Of a DNA stretch of 64,000 bases, positions 11,086-22,991 are shown one piece after another (the stretch's first letter is position 1; each line of letters starts with the position of its first letter). This stretch comes from Tubulanus polymorphus (lineage: Eukaryota; Nemertea; Palaeonemertea; Tubulaniformes; Tubulanidae). The DNA lies in assembly GCF_964204645.1 (NCBI RefSeq), contig NC_134031.1:12254501-12318500 (forward strand), in the 5' to 3' direction. The translations under genes were made by a program, and so were the position numbers. Below the pieces are notes generated by a model, which was not told where the DNA came from, ran no database searches, and saw only the letters and a list, made by a program, of their open reading frames with translations.

Positions 11086-11275
11086 TGTGATGGAATATGT
11101 CCATCAGTCGTTTTCTATGTTGTAACTGGAAGGTGCTGCCCTCTCTCGAAAATACAGAACAATAGGTGATTGTGTTAATATCTTTTGTCCGCCTTTTTAC
11201 TGGTTTTTGGGCTCTCAGAGTCGATATTTGGAGGAAACTTCTACTGTGGAACAGGCAGAATAGGACCTCGTTACA
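11086..11275 (+). repeat. Gypsy 3' LTR
   Basis: This 190-bp direct repeat of the 5' LTR ends GTTACA and is followed by the AAGG target duplication at 11276-11279. Confidence 0.95.
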
Positions 11276-11756
11276 AAGGTAGCCATGATGAAATGGAGTA
11301 TTGATTTATGTTAGGCTACACTCACATACAAATTAGAATTTAGAATAACATAGTAAAATAGTTTCTTATAGTTTGGAAATGGTTCAAAATTAACTGATAT
11401 TAAAAATCAAATGAGAAAGACATGCGCACGCGTGTTTAATTGTAAAGCACTTTATATAGCTGCGCTGCTGTGGCAGCGTGCCAATAATCAATACACAGCA
11501 GTCTAATACTAGACTACAGGCACGCAGCATTCAATGTATATATAATACATTCAACACGTGGATACAATCAATGAGCACTCACCCGGTAATTTACTATCAG
11601 AAACAACAGATCCCAATGATTAATTACAAACAGTGGTAAAGACTCTCAACTGCTATGAGAATGACCGTAGCAATGTTTTCAAAAAGTGACATATGTAAAC
11701 ACATGAAGACGGGACTCGACTTATACACCGACTATAGCCTTAGTACAACTTTTTAA

Positions 11757-12044
11757 CCCTTTCAGTGCTGACTAATTAATACCCTATAGTGCTGGAGAAA
11801 ATTTGAAAATTCTAAAAAATTCCACCTTAGTGTGTTGAACAATGGGAATACCACTATAGTGCGTCTACACCGCAGTGCGGTGTATCGTTAGTTACTAGTA
11901 TTTCACTATGTTTGACACTTGCTGCCATTTTTCAATAGAGATAATTACAAATTACTAATTACATCAATACACCGCAGTGCGGTGTACTAGCAAAATCCAT
12001 CACTGATTTATACACCGCACCGCGGTGTAGACGCACTGAAAGGG
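11757..12044. mobile_element. TTAA-flanked MITE with palindromic repeats
   Basis: The termini CCCTTTCAGTGC and GCACTGAAAGGG (with a short insertion on the right) are flanked by TTAA on both sides (11753-11756, 12045-12048), the target preference of piggyBac transposons. Inside are three copies of ACACCGCAGTGCGGTGTA-like palindromes (near 11867, 11970, 12013). At 288 bp and without an ORF it is non-autonomous. Confidence 0.75.
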
Positions 12045-12109
12045 TTAAACTGAAAATTTGACCTCGACTTATACACCAAGTCGAATCGTACACCGGAAAA
12101 TACGGTAAT

Positions 12110-13649
12110 TTTTTGTAAATGAATCTCATAAGTAAACCACAATTTCACAGACTGCCTGCTGGCGAGTTATAGCCTACTGCAGTTTACACACATTATGTGG
12201 TATGCTTAATTGTATGTGTGAGTACACTAGTATATGAACACACTTTACACAGCACACATGGGAGGCCTGCTTGAGTCAGCATAGCCACGTGTGAGAAAAC
12301 CAAAAAGACTATGGAATAAACTAAGCTTATGACAAATCTTTTTAATGAATAAACTATGAGAAGACTATTAGTATTCAATGTCTTAATTAGTAAAATACAT
12401 ACAACTATCCCTACCTTAGGCTGACAGGTTTTTCGAGTCATACTAGTAGCTTCGGCGACTACGTCACTGAAGCTTAAAATGCAATTTCATTTTGACACTA
12501 TTCCTGGCTTTTTCACTGTATTATTGTACTTTTTTTAGATAGGGAATCTGATTTAAGCATGTCCATGAAATTTTCAATAAATAAACATTCGCAACCTCAA
12601 AGTAACTAAACACTTCCGTTAAAGCAAGCAGTGTGTCAGTGGTCGGGATAATTTTGCAACTACTATTTCTTTGTCTGCAACCGGTATTTCAAATCACTTT
12701 GAAAGCCCTGTTAATCCACTCCGAGACAAACGATACACCCTTCTCATAATGTGGCGCTATACTGCAGCGATAGAAAGAACTAACCAGAAGTGATGTCATA
12801 CGGTGAGTGAGTTTTACTACATTGTTCGTAAATCATTGTGTTTTAGAAGTGATTTTACCTAGTTTATGCTCCTTTCATACTTATTGGGTGGTACATAGGT
12901 CCTATACGTAGAATATCCAATAATTTGAAATTAAGATATTTTGAAAATCGGTGCATTAGACTGCACAAACCCATTATCTTAAGGAAGTGGATATTTTGCC
13001 AATGCAGCATGATCTGCCTTTGCTGGTTTAAATGTCGCACTGGGAAGCGCTTCACCAAAAGATTTCACCAAAATAATTCTTATCAGTTTATATCATGCGA
13101 CTATTTTGAAGGAGCATGACACATATGCGGGATATGTGGATCCACAAGGGCTACCACGTAAAAAGTGCCGATGTACCTTAATTGTTTGGCGCTTTCGTAG
13201 TTCCGTTGGGAGTTGCATGAACTTATCGTACCCATTGGCATTTGGCACTTATGTGTACATGTACTTATACCATGTTTTTGATGTGATCCAGCTTTGAAAC
13301 TGAATTAAACCACCTGTACTCAATAAATGCTAATTGATTTCAGCATGCATTCATGAAGCATTTTGAAAAAAAACATCATTAAAGATCTTGATTTGTTCTA
13401 TCAAGAACTCAATCTTACTCTGATAAGTTGACATTCAAGAGAGATTTTGATGAGTTGACGTTCAACAGAGAGAAGAATATATCTCTGTTAATTCAATAAA
13501 GACAACTAATGTTTTATTGAAATATTTGAATACATACATATGTAAAGTTGTAGATCGCCAATAAAGCACTATTATCGATATCATTATAAATCAATAGCTG
13601 ATGGAATCCCAAGCAATGAATCCCTTCAGGTCACATGTATGAAAAATGT
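12110..13649. other. Intronic stretch, nothing recognised
   Basis: No gene, exon or clear element boundary. Words such as GCATGCATTCATGAAGCATT (about 13343) are locally self-complementary. Small ORFs between 12864 and 13297 have no recognisable motif. Confidence 0.4.
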
Positions 13650-13683
13650 CAGAAAACCTGTTATTGCTGCTTTACAGCTATAT
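13650..13683 (+). mobile_element. Isolated 3' terminus of Helentron-like family
   Basis: CAGAAAACCTGTTATTGCTG followed by CTTTACAGCTAT matches the 3' terminus of the two elements at 53296 and 63535 at all but a few positions, including the small terminal hairpin. The sequence upstream does not resemble those copies, so it is either another subfamily or a truncated copy. Confidence 0.55.
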
Positions 13684-13689
13684 TTTACA

Positions 13690-15590
13690 TTTGATTTGGA
13701 AGGTCATCTTGCTTAGGAGTCAGATTGTCAAAGCATCGAAGCAATGCAGTCTAACTTGTTTTACATCTCGGTTGCAGCTTGGCAGGGCGGTCATTATATT
13801 GTTCACTTAAATCACTTACATAGCCCAATGTTTTTCAGTGTGTAAACTCCATCATACTGGGCATTACAGGGACATTGAGGAATTGAATTTTAGGCACCTA
13901 GGTTTCAAGATGAATTCAAATTCAATCTTGAATACATAAAAATTAGTCAAATAAATTTTCATTTTATGGAAATAAATTCTACTGAACACAGATTTTGAAA
14001 TGTATGATGTGTTTTTTTATTTATCCTGGCGAAATAATTACAGCAACAAAAAAAAACTGACGGTCAACAAGGTGAAGTTTTCATTTATCTTCGGATAATT
14101 TGTCTTCCCCTGGTGATACAAGCATTTTGGCTACATCTTTTGAAACCTCAACGCTTTATCTACTCGCACCAATTAGTCAGCCAAAGTCGATTTTCATGCC
14201 ATCTGACCTCTTTCCACCTGTAATTAAGCAATCAAATGGAAGAATTACTCAGTTATGTAATATAATAGAGGAGTGAAAGAAAATATAATAGATATCGTAG
14301 GAGACCAATTTGAATCATGCGTTTGTCATGAAAAATCTATTACACTGACGGTCAAGCCACGTGGAATCAGTATTTCAAGGGCTATTTGGTTTACTCCAAA
14401 ACAAATCTCTGATAAACTTTAAAAAGCTTCATATGACGTAGGACTCTTGATGCCCATGAATTGGTATCCCATCCCAATGAATCCAATTCTGCATTAGCAC
14501 GACTGATTACTAATATTTTAAACATGGCATTAGAAAAAGACAATTACACAAAACGTCAAGTACTTACAGCATCTGAGACAGTTGCACGTAAGTTACGGCT
14601 TTGACTGCCAATGACAAAAAAACTTTCCACTGGCTCTACACACTACATTTAAGGCTTATTCTATTCTAGGCGTATCCCCCAAAAAGCTAGGCATTAAGTA
14701 GGTAGCCAACAATGATTATTGCTTACCTGAGTACTCATTTGCTACCATATGTACTCATATCATAGCACCACCCAGTGGAAAGGTGACCTTAACTGCAGTT
14801 AGAGCATGAAATCATGTCTTACATTGCCTGGTTAATGGATTCCCACCTACATTAAATTAACTCTGCGGTCGTTGTCATCGATCCGGGTCAAGTGAACGGA
14901 AGTAAAATTCCATATGAAAATCCCTACCAGTTATATCCATATTATGTTGATTTGATCCAGAAATCTTCAGAAAATGTAGCCATATTCGTTGTCACTCTCA
15001 ATTTGTTCGCTACCAAATTCCAAGTCACCAGCATCACTGTCAGCATCATATACGAGCTGCTGAACCGTTTCATCCAGCCAAATTGTTTTTTTCATGGCTG
15101 TTGCCATCTTTGATTTTATGCAGATGGCAGCACCGGCTGATACTGATAGATATGCCCTTCTAGAAGAAGGGTTAAGTGATACAGTATCACATACGGTACG
15201 GGTATGCTAGCTTGTCAATTTGTACCGTATGCCATACGGTAGTGGGATTGAAAGGGTTAAGGTTGAGTTTGACGCTCGAGGTCGTCTGGTAATTTGTAGG
15301 CTTTTCGGGATGAACTTTTATCAATGGATGACAATGCTTTGCATTATTCTTGTTGCTGTTTAGACCGGGTTATTACAAGGGATTAATTAATAAATTACTA
15401 TACGCAAATTCGAAATGGTCAGACGCTGAGTTATATTTCTGTCAGAATTGAAAATTACGTTTATAAGGTGTTAGTAGTCGAATCTGAGAGGAGATACATT
15501 TCATGAAAATAATTTGTCTGGAAAGTGGAAAAGGTAACAAGAACAGCATAAACCCTAATTATAAAAATAAAATCGTCATATTGGGAGGGT
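13690..15590. other. Intronic stretch, few small repeats
   Basis: No exon is seen. The GGGATTGAAAGGGTTAA word at 15244-15260 resembles the right end of the TTAA MITE at 12044 and may end a diverged relative that includes the ACGGTA-rich palindromic patch at 15190-15242. Confidence 0.4.
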
Positions 15591-15690
15591 AAGGGTATCG
15601 ATAGGGTTAGGGTCTAGGGGGTTAGGATTAGGGTTAGGATGAGGTTTCGGGTCCGTTTTACTCCTAGCGATAGGGTTAGGGTAAGGCGAG
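15591..15690 (+). repeat. Degenerate interstitial telomere-like repeat
   Basis: Seven or so TTAGGG/TAGGGT units (for example GGATTAGGGTTAGGATGAGG and ATAGGGTTAGGGTAAGG) are interspersed with variants over about 90 bases. TTAGGG is the ancestral animal telomere unit. Confidence 0.7.
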
Positions 15691-15715
15691 GCTATATGTA
15701 GGCTGGATTGCAGTG

Positions 15716-15790
15716 AGCCCGGTGGTCTAGTGGAAAGACGTTAGGCTAGCAATATGCTGCTCTGGGTTTGAATCCCGCTTTATGCCCCTA
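15716..15790 (+). repeat. tRNA-derived SINE head or tRNA pseudogene
   Basis: An A box TGGTCTAGTGG (15723-15733) and a B box GGTTTGAATCC (15765-15775) are correctly spaced for RNA polymerase III. The acceptor and anticodon stems do not pair, so it is not a working tRNA gene. No SINE body is recognised downstream. Confidence 0.55.
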
Positions 15791-16513
15791 TTTTCTCTAA
15801 CTATATTCTCCACACTTCTTGAATTTTCACCTCAGTGCGCATGCGAGGCGTTAGCCAATCAGAACGAGCCATTGGCAAAATAGCGTTAATAGGAATAATA
15901 ATAACGCATTGGCAAAATATCAACTGCCTTATTTTATTGAATATCACATAGTTAAACACTTCCCATGCTAACAATTCAATGCAATTTTATTGGTCGACGA
16001 AATTACAGGTGTTTCATTGACTAATCATCGAGGTGTACTTAACACTAGAGGACCAAAGGTCCTGCGCTCTCAAGGTACAGTTTTTTTTAATATCAATGAA
16101 AACATGTTACATTGTTCAATCTACTTTCTCTTTTAATTATGCAGATTTGTTCGCTTTAACAACTGCCCTGGGCACTATCGTGAGACTTGACACCTCAGAC
16201 AGTGGTAGCCAGGAACAAATCCGTTAGATCGATTTGTTTAGCTTTAAACTTTAGTGAAATATGGCCGGTTATAGGTTTCAAAGACTTTTTAACAATAATT
16301 TGACCGATAACAACTTAAATGATAATCGATTATTAAGTTTATTTCATTCAAAATAATAATTGGCCTTGGGCCAAGCGATTTTACCACAGCGTTATGAAGT
16401 GCAGAGATGAGATGATTTGTCGAATTCAAATTACTTATAAATGATAGAGGAGATTTGTAATATACGAGTAGCTTCGTTAATTAGTAATTAGAACTTTGAC
16501 AAATCATCTCATA

Positions 16514-17235
16514 CTAAAGTCTATCCCAGTGGTTATGATTGCGGTGCATCAAACAGTTCATATCATCGCAGATCTGGAACCCTGTGGTTTCTATGTGCTC
16601 AACCCTGCAAGTAACTGCGGTCAGGCAACTACCACATTCAAGAGTGAATAATACTAAAGACCATCCTGGTCATTCACTCCTCTAGATTTGGTTTTTTCTG
16701 TATATTCTCAAGGAACACCGATTACTTAAAATGTATTTAAACATGGAATTCAAGTTTTCGTGGATTAATTTCTTATTTTGTGCACTTAACAAAGCTAGAC
16801 ATGCGCAAATATGTTAACAAATGACTATTTGTGGATTTAATTATTATCTCACGTAATGTGCTGTACGTACTGTGCTGCTATTTTGCTTAAACAACGTCCA
16901 AATATAATGTTTCAACTTGAAAATTAGTTCTGACACTTTCTAATGTAAACATTGACTTTGGTATCCTCGGAAAATATTCACTCTTGAATGCAACAAGACT
17001 TCAAAGCTCATTTTTCCTTGCTAATTTCTTCATTTTCTTAGTGTAAGCTTCGAAAAGTTTTGCTCTTTTCATTCTTGCCTGTTACTATAGTAACGAGCAG
17101 CTGGGGTCCAGCGAGTCAGCGATGCTCATGGTGAGTTTGACCACTTACAGCTGTCAGTATCAATTAAATTGTTGTTGATACTGGTGGCTCTTTGAATGGA
17201 AAAGCTGCGATCATAACCTCTGGGATAGACTTTAG
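16514..17235. mobile_element. 722-bp TIR element (MITE)
   Basis: The left end CTAAAGTCTATCCCAGTGG followed by TTATGATTGCGG is repeated in inverse at the right with three mismatches over about 31 bases. There is no ORF and no clear target duplication. It sits within the 17-kb SMG8 intron. Confidence 0.75.
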
Positions 17236-18256
17236 TTCACCAGTTTTGGTAGACTAAAATTGCGTAAAATTCATCCGAATATTCATACGAACGTTTTATT
17301 TACCAAAATGAAAAATCAATTTTATAAATTTTAGAATATTTCCACATAAATATTTCTACTTTCATACAATATAGATTAAGAATACAAGTTTGACAAGGAA
17401 AATATGTTACTGAACAGTGTATTGACGGGACTCCGTTGCAGGTGCGCGTAGCTCTTATTGGTTGTTGCGATGCATAGGGAACCCCGTTAATGAGGAATCT
17501 CCCAGCACAAAACAAGGAATTTAAGACTGCTACGGTACCGACCCTTGGTGCAGGGTGCCTGGTCAAGTCAAGTGATGTAGTCAACCGCATATTAATTTAC
17601 CTTGTGAAATAAATTCATCCAAACAAATCATTGATAAAATATTATTCAAAAATCTTCTTTCTATCACCATTCAACCCAATATAACATGTAATAATCTTGG
17701 ATACAAAGTTGCCGGATCTATCTTTTCAGCGGATTTAACCCCATTTATCGGATCTTTCGTTAATTCAATGACTGTAAAAATGGTGTGCTTTGGTTCGCAG
17801 TAAACATACATGACGCGCTCGTAATAGATCTGATAAAAACAAGCTGGGATAAAAATAACATATATAATCATAGTCTATTTACATAGAGAAATGTGCTGGA
17901 AATAAGACATTTCTCTAAACAACTCTTGGACCTTTAAATCTATACTCAGTCATATTAGTTAATTCATATTGAAAATGATTTCAGCTTATTTTGTAGTCAT
18001 GGTTGATCACAACTACGATATCAGTACCGCTAGTCTGCATGAACAGAAAAACCCACCACAGCAAGATGGTGGCAATGACAGTGGCGAAAAACATCTGAAA
18101 ACTTTCAAAATAAATGATTCAAAGGTAATTACTTATCTATCACATGAGATGTTAACATACCTAGGGGGGCAGCTTTCAAATTAACAGGTGATACTTTCTA
18201 TTTTCACAAGGCTCCACTTAAACTTGAATCATTACAGTTTGTAATAATCTTTTTAG

Positions 18257-18477
18257 AGTAACAGAACCTGCTGTGTACAATACTGCATGAAGTCGGGATA
18301 TTATCATGTTGATGACCATGGCACAGTTTCGTATTTTCAGTTTCCAAAAGACGAAGATATGCGAAAAAGTGGATAGTCAGTATAAAACAAGACGGAAAAT
18401 ATTTCACCATAACCAACAATACTTTCGCATGCTTGCTCCATTTTAAGGACACTGATCATCGTGATGTTTCAAAATAA
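18257..18477 (+). pseudogene. THAP zinc-finger exon with 1-nt deletion
   Basis: After a CTTTTTAG acceptor the plus strand reads TCCVQYCMKSG, then YFQFPKDEDMR, then (after a missing A in the run at about 18364) WIVSIKQDGKYF and FACLLHF. This is the C2-CH zinc-binding pattern with the FP-x(n)-W spacing of THAP domains, DNA-binding modules of P-element-type transposases and their domesticated relatives. An upstream open stretch ending at an AAG/GTAATT donor near 18124 (ending FKINDSK) may be the preceding exon. The frame break means it is probably dead. It lies antisense in the SMG8 intron. Confidence 0.65.
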
Positions 18478-18811
18478 GAACATTTAAAATAATGTTGCCA
18501 ACCATTAAATATCTTTCCATTGGCAAAAAAACCCGCGCAGTGTGAGGCCTGCTTTAGAGTTTAACAGGGATCCTTCAATCTAAGAATCTGCAATGTGCGT
18601 TTGAATCAGTTTATATATATATATCTTTATTCATAACAATGTTACAAGTTGAAAATAGAAAAAGAGTCAAAAAGCAAAAATAAAAGCATATATTAACATA
18701 AATGGCCTAGGGCCAAGGAACAGAGACGTTAGCTTAATCATTTAGGGGAGGTAGGTTCATCTATCATCATGAATTAATCATATCAAATAATCATAATCTT
18801 ACACTGTTTAC
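18478..18811. other. Intronic; antisense retroposon tail
   Basis: TATATATATATCTTTATTCA at 18613 followed by AATGGCCTAGGGCCAAGGAA looks like the antisense 3' tail of a retroposon; a similar tail (TTTATTTCATTC ... TTGGCCTTGGGCCAA) is at 16339-16376. No gene is seen. Confidence 0.35.
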
Positions 18812-18899
18812 CTTTTTGAGATGGTAAGACTTCGGATAAAATTGTGGTAAGCCATCTTGGTAAGCACTTTCTGCAAGTGGTAGCACCTTCAAGCATCGA
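18812..18899 (-). CDS. SMG8: SMG8 exon, RCLKVLPLAESAYQ
   Basis: This 88-nt exon lies between a TTACTTTAG acceptor and an AAAAAG/GTAAAC donor. Its first base completes the serine codon split by the previous intron; the rest is 29 codons ending in phase 0. It encodes RCLKVLPLAESAYQDGLPQF and a short YPKSYHLKK, the conserved KALP-x-A-x-SAYQ block of SMG8. Confidence 0.8.
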
Positions 18900-19514
18900 C
18901 TAAAGTAAAGTTAAGACAGGAAATGTTTGATTTATTTACATTATGGAAATGATTTATTTACATTATGACTTGATGAGTCGGTACCACCTCAGATACCCCC
19001 ACTTAAAAGCTATGTCTGTGCTAGTCCACTTCCTCAGCCAAAACACAGATATTTTTGCTAGGTAGAGATTTTTGGTCAACAGTTTGAAATACCAAATTTG
19101 AAAAATGGGCATGTGACCAATAACTGGACAGACATGGAGAGTGCTACTTTTTGAATCACACTCAAATAGCACCTTTGTAATCAGGAATATTGTGATCTGT
19201 TTTGTGGGATTTGTATCCAGGTCCAATACTGTGGCATTGGTATGAAATGAATTCTTCGTGGGTTAATATAATTTAAGCCACCATTAAATCTCACTATAGC
19301 CTGACTCCTTCACATAAAAAATCCAACACAATAATGAACACAACTCATGGAACACACACATCATCTGAGCATCGACGTATCAGTGAACCCTATGGGCCGA
19401 TTTGTAATTTCACTAAAATCCAATATGGGATCTGCGAGTACACAATGAAGATTATATACATGACATAGACATGTAATGCTAAGGGTTAACCACAAAAAAA
19501 TAAATACATCAAAC

Positions 19515-19648
19515 CTTTCAGAAAAAGAGGCATCAATTTCAACTGCTGCTTTGAGCGTAGTATATTCCACCTCCATTATCTCATTGTCTCCAAGAAAAAA
19601 GTTATGTAATTTATCTGCCACATCAAACCATGTCCCAATAGAAGGCAG
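19515..19648 (-). CDS. SMG8: SMG8 exon, LPSIGTWFDVADKLHNF
   Basis: This 134-nt exon lies between a TTCATTCTATTTCTAG acceptor and a GAAAG/GTTTGA donor. It starts in phase 0 and ends two bases into a codon that the next exon completes. It reads LPSIGTWFDVADKLHNFFLG and ends AAVEIDASFSE, matching the FELP...W...L and DIDxxFSE blocks of SMG8. Confidence 0.8.
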
Positions 19649-19734
19649 CTAGAAATAGAATGAACCTAGAATGAAATATAGCTGCAAAGCAATGATAATG
19701 AGTTTTCTGCCAAGCAGCATCATTAATATGGAAA

Positions 19735-21048
19735 CCTTTGGAAATTATAAATAGGACAATATAAAACTATACGAAACTTTTCCAAAACAGGTACATACGG
19801 AACTAAAATGAACTCTGAAATGTGTTTTTTGTTTTCTGGAGGTTTAGAATTGAAGAAAGTACGTTTAGCCTTAGAAATAGAGATTTTCAAAATGTGATCA
19901 GGGTAAGCCAATTTTCTAAGAGAGTTGGATATATGTTCAAATTCAGCCAAAAGGAAGGTTTCATTGCAGATCCGTATTGCACGGAGAAAGAGGCCTTGAC
20001 TAATTTTGATTGATTAAGCAGTAAACGAAAAGAAGTGAAGGTATGCCTCGGCGTTGATAGGTTTACGGTAGACTGAGAAAACCAAATGAGAAAATTTATT
20101 GTGAATTAGAACATCTAAAAACGGAATTTGGTCATTTTGTTCCCATTCAAAAGTGAATTTCAAAGATGGATATTGGGAGTTGATGAAGTCGATAAAAGAG
20201 GTAAGATCAAAAATATCAGAAACTAAGCACAGAATGTCATCAACATATCTAATCCATAAGTTAGGTTTAGAGCCAGCGTACTTAGGGAGAATTTCAGATT
20301 CAAAGTGTACAAGGAAAAGATTAGCCAAAATGGGGGATAATGGGTTACCCATAGCCAAACCAAAAATTTGTTCATAGAATTTGTCTTGGAATTGGAAATA
20401 TAGATTGGTTGTACAAAGTTCCAAAAGTTCAAGTAAACATTCTACGCGAATTGGGAGATCAAGATTGGAGTCCGGGAGTTTTCTTCTTAAGAAATTGAGA
20501 GTTGGTTCCAATGGTATATTTGTGAACAAGGAAACAGCGTCGAAAGATATAAATTTTTGTCCATTAGGTTTGAGATTTTTGAGTTTGTCTAAAAGATCCT
20601 TATTGTGCTGAATGTGAGAATCAGAAAAAGTACCCAAAGCCGGGGAGAGTACTTTAGCCAGATATTTGGAGAGCCGATATGATGGAGAATTGATATTAGA
20701 AATGATCGGTCTTAAAGGTGAATTGGGTTTATGAATTTTGGGAAGACCATAAGCATAAGGAAGATTTGGAAGCCGAGAGTTAAATTTGGAGATGAAGTCC
20801 GAATGGTCAGGAAATTTCTTAGAGATATTTTTTAAACCTAAATTAAAAGCTGATTGCATCTTTTTCAAAGGGTTGTTTTTGATGGATTTGTAAAAATTGG
20901 AATCACCGAGAATAGCAAACATTTTAGAATTGTAATTGATCAAATCTTGAATAACAATTTTGCTGCCTTTATCAGCCTTGCAGATGCAGATGGTTTTGAT
21001 TGATTTTAGTTCCTGGAGAGCAATCGAAAATCTCCGAGTTACACATTT
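19735..21048 (-). pseudogene. Penelope-like element RT, truncated both ends
   Basis: The minus-strand frame starts in the conserved ICKADKGSKIVIQDL block near 20985 and runs through LPNLPYAYGLPKIHKPNSPL, FISFDAVSLFTNIPL, AMGNPLSPILANLF and WIRYVDD (the catalytic aspartates) to VYRKPINAEAYLHFFS; after a frame break near 20010 it continues to VPYVPVLEKF at about 19770. The GIY-YIG endonuclease that should follow is missing, and the 5' end stops near 21048. It is the closest match in the window to the fuller copy at 54340-57371. It lies in an SMG8 intron in the same orientation as the gene. Confidence 0.9.
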
Positions 21049-22990
21049 TGAATTTTTTCCGGGTCGAGACTGCTGCCGAGTCCTGAACCTTTGCTTTAGT
21101 CTCTACCTAATTTTTGGTTATAGAGGCATGCATAAACAGTATGTATCAAAACCCTATCACAACCGCACAAGCCAACTTTAAACGCTATGCTGAATATTCC
21201 AAGAATGAGGTTTACTTCTACAAGACGAAAAAAATCTTATTTGAACATTTCAATGTATATAAAATATGATTAGGAGAACCACCTTTTGTCAACACGTCAC
21301 ACATGACTATGGGCGACTGTGGTGTTCTCTGTTGGAGACTGGAGGTAAGTTAAATTTGATAGCTAGTTATAATGATGATGCGGCTTTTGGACAAAAGGGA
21401 TCTTACTTAATTCCTTTTTAATTCATTGTGCGCATGGAATAGATTTAACAATTGCAAATAATTTATTTGCTGTGGTGAGTGGTGAAATCATCAGGTTTTG
21501 TTAAAGAAATTACATAGCATCTGTTAGAAAAATGTATCAATTCTTATTTTTAGACTATCTATAAAAGGAGGAATCATGGACCAATTCAAGTTGATTTGCT
21601 AAGATGGACATACAGATACCGAGAGAGAAGACTTCTTGTAGCAGCAGTGATTATATTTCATGCAATCAGATGCCACCAGTGAACTTCAACTGTGAAATTT
21701 GCAGCAGGGATAGCTAAACGACACAATTTAATAAAATGAAATAAAACGAACGCCATTTCAGTCATAACTTGATTCAACCAGAGAAAAATAAGTCAACAGC
21801 TGATGTACAGTAGTACCCTGCCTTACTTGGTTTTCCTGGGACCAAATTTGTAGTCTTTGAAAGCTAAGCGATATTCCGAGGTAACAAAGGGGATTTCAAT
21901 AGAATACCAAGCAATGGAACCAGAATTCAAGCCCAAGCTAAGCGAATCTGTGGCTTTAATGCTTGATTCGGATAAAATGTAGAACTGATTTCTTTTTTGT
22001 ATAATGTATAACTTAAGCTGTTAATTAATATAGTTAGATAAACGTTCAATCATTGGATCTTTCTTGTTGACTCGTTTCATTTTGAGAGTTCAGAGTTCCA
22101 GTTAATCCACAATGTGCAGTGCCTAGCCTTCATATACACTAAAGCCAAGCCTGTGTATGGGAAAATGTTGTTCGATTCTCATAGGCCAGACAAATCGAGG
22201 TATGAATGGAGATGGTAGGCTCCAGCAACTTTAGAAAGTAAACTAAGTTTTGACCTCTACCCGGGGACGACCCTTTAAGGCCTCCTTGTAGAAAATGTAA
22301 AAAATATGAAACCCAATCGAAGCTATGCTAAGTACAATGACAGTTGAACCTCTATTTACGAATTTCAATGACACCGAAAATAAAATCGAAATAATCAAAT
22401 TTCGATGCTAGTACTTATTATGGGTTGTCAGGTTCAGCCTAACTGTACTTTCATTCAACTACTTCTTGTGTGAAACGTGGAAATGAGAAGTTGCAAGGAA
22501 TTACCAAACAATAATAAACACAATTGAGAATTCGAATTACTGTAGTTAAGAATTTATTCAAATGAAGTGAAACTTCATTGTTAGCTCATACGGGTACATG
22601 ATGCACAAACAAATGAAAGTAAAATATTATTTATTTATTTTCCATTTTGGGGTAGCATGATGGTAGTTTTTGGAACTGCTGTTTTGATGAACTAATTTTT
22701 GGCTAGTTATTATCATGTTATACAGTTTGTCCTGAACAATTATTGTTCCTCCTGATTCAACTGAAGATTCTGGCTCTTGTCAAGGAAATGAGGTCCTCCA
22801 TCAATCGATCAAAAGTTGAGCTCAGACCACTGAAATTATGGCAACATTTATGGGGGACCTCTTCTTCACTCTAGCTACTATGGTCCGGCCATATGCATTT
22901 TCAACCTATTAATTGTGGTTTGATGCCAGTTGAAAATGTTGAAGGGAGCCGAAGACAACGACCTTGTAGGCCTATCTCTAAAACCGGAAA
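21049..22990. other. Intronic stretch, nothing recognised
   Basis: No exon, ORF or terminal repeat could be supported in this interval. Confidence 0.4.
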
Positions 22991-22991
22991 A

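Larger units (their letters stand above)
3532..11275 (+). mobile_element. Ty3/gypsy LTR retrotransposon, near-complete
   Basis: A 7.7-kb element bounded by 194- and 190-bp LTRs (TGTGATGG...GTTACA) with a 4-bp AAGG target duplication at 3528-3531 and 11276-11279. The order is LTR, tRNA-Leu-type primer site, gag, pol (protease, RT, RNase H, integrase), a third ORF, polypurine tract, LTR. Integrase following RNase H fixes it as Ty3/gypsy (Metaviridae-like). The LTRs differ by about three substitutions and a 4-bp indel, so insertion is fairly recent, yet gag has one frame break, the RT has an in-frame TAA and ORF3 has one frame break. It cannot be autonomously active as it stands. Confidence 0.95.
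3404..12107. mobile_element. Old TIR DNA transposon split by gypsy insertion
   Basis: The left end reads TGTATTTTCCGGTGTATAAG followed by TCGAG. The right end (12061-12107), reversed, reads ACCGTATTTTCCGGTGTA and then the same GTGTATAAGTCGAG word. Further GTGTATAAGTCGAGT-type words occur inside both ends (3174, 3466, 11712), as expected of subterminal repeats. The gypsy element (3532-11275) and a TTAA-flanked MITE (11757-12044) lie inside. No transposase is visible, so the host element is probably non-autonomous and under 1 kb without its insertions. Confidence 0.5.
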
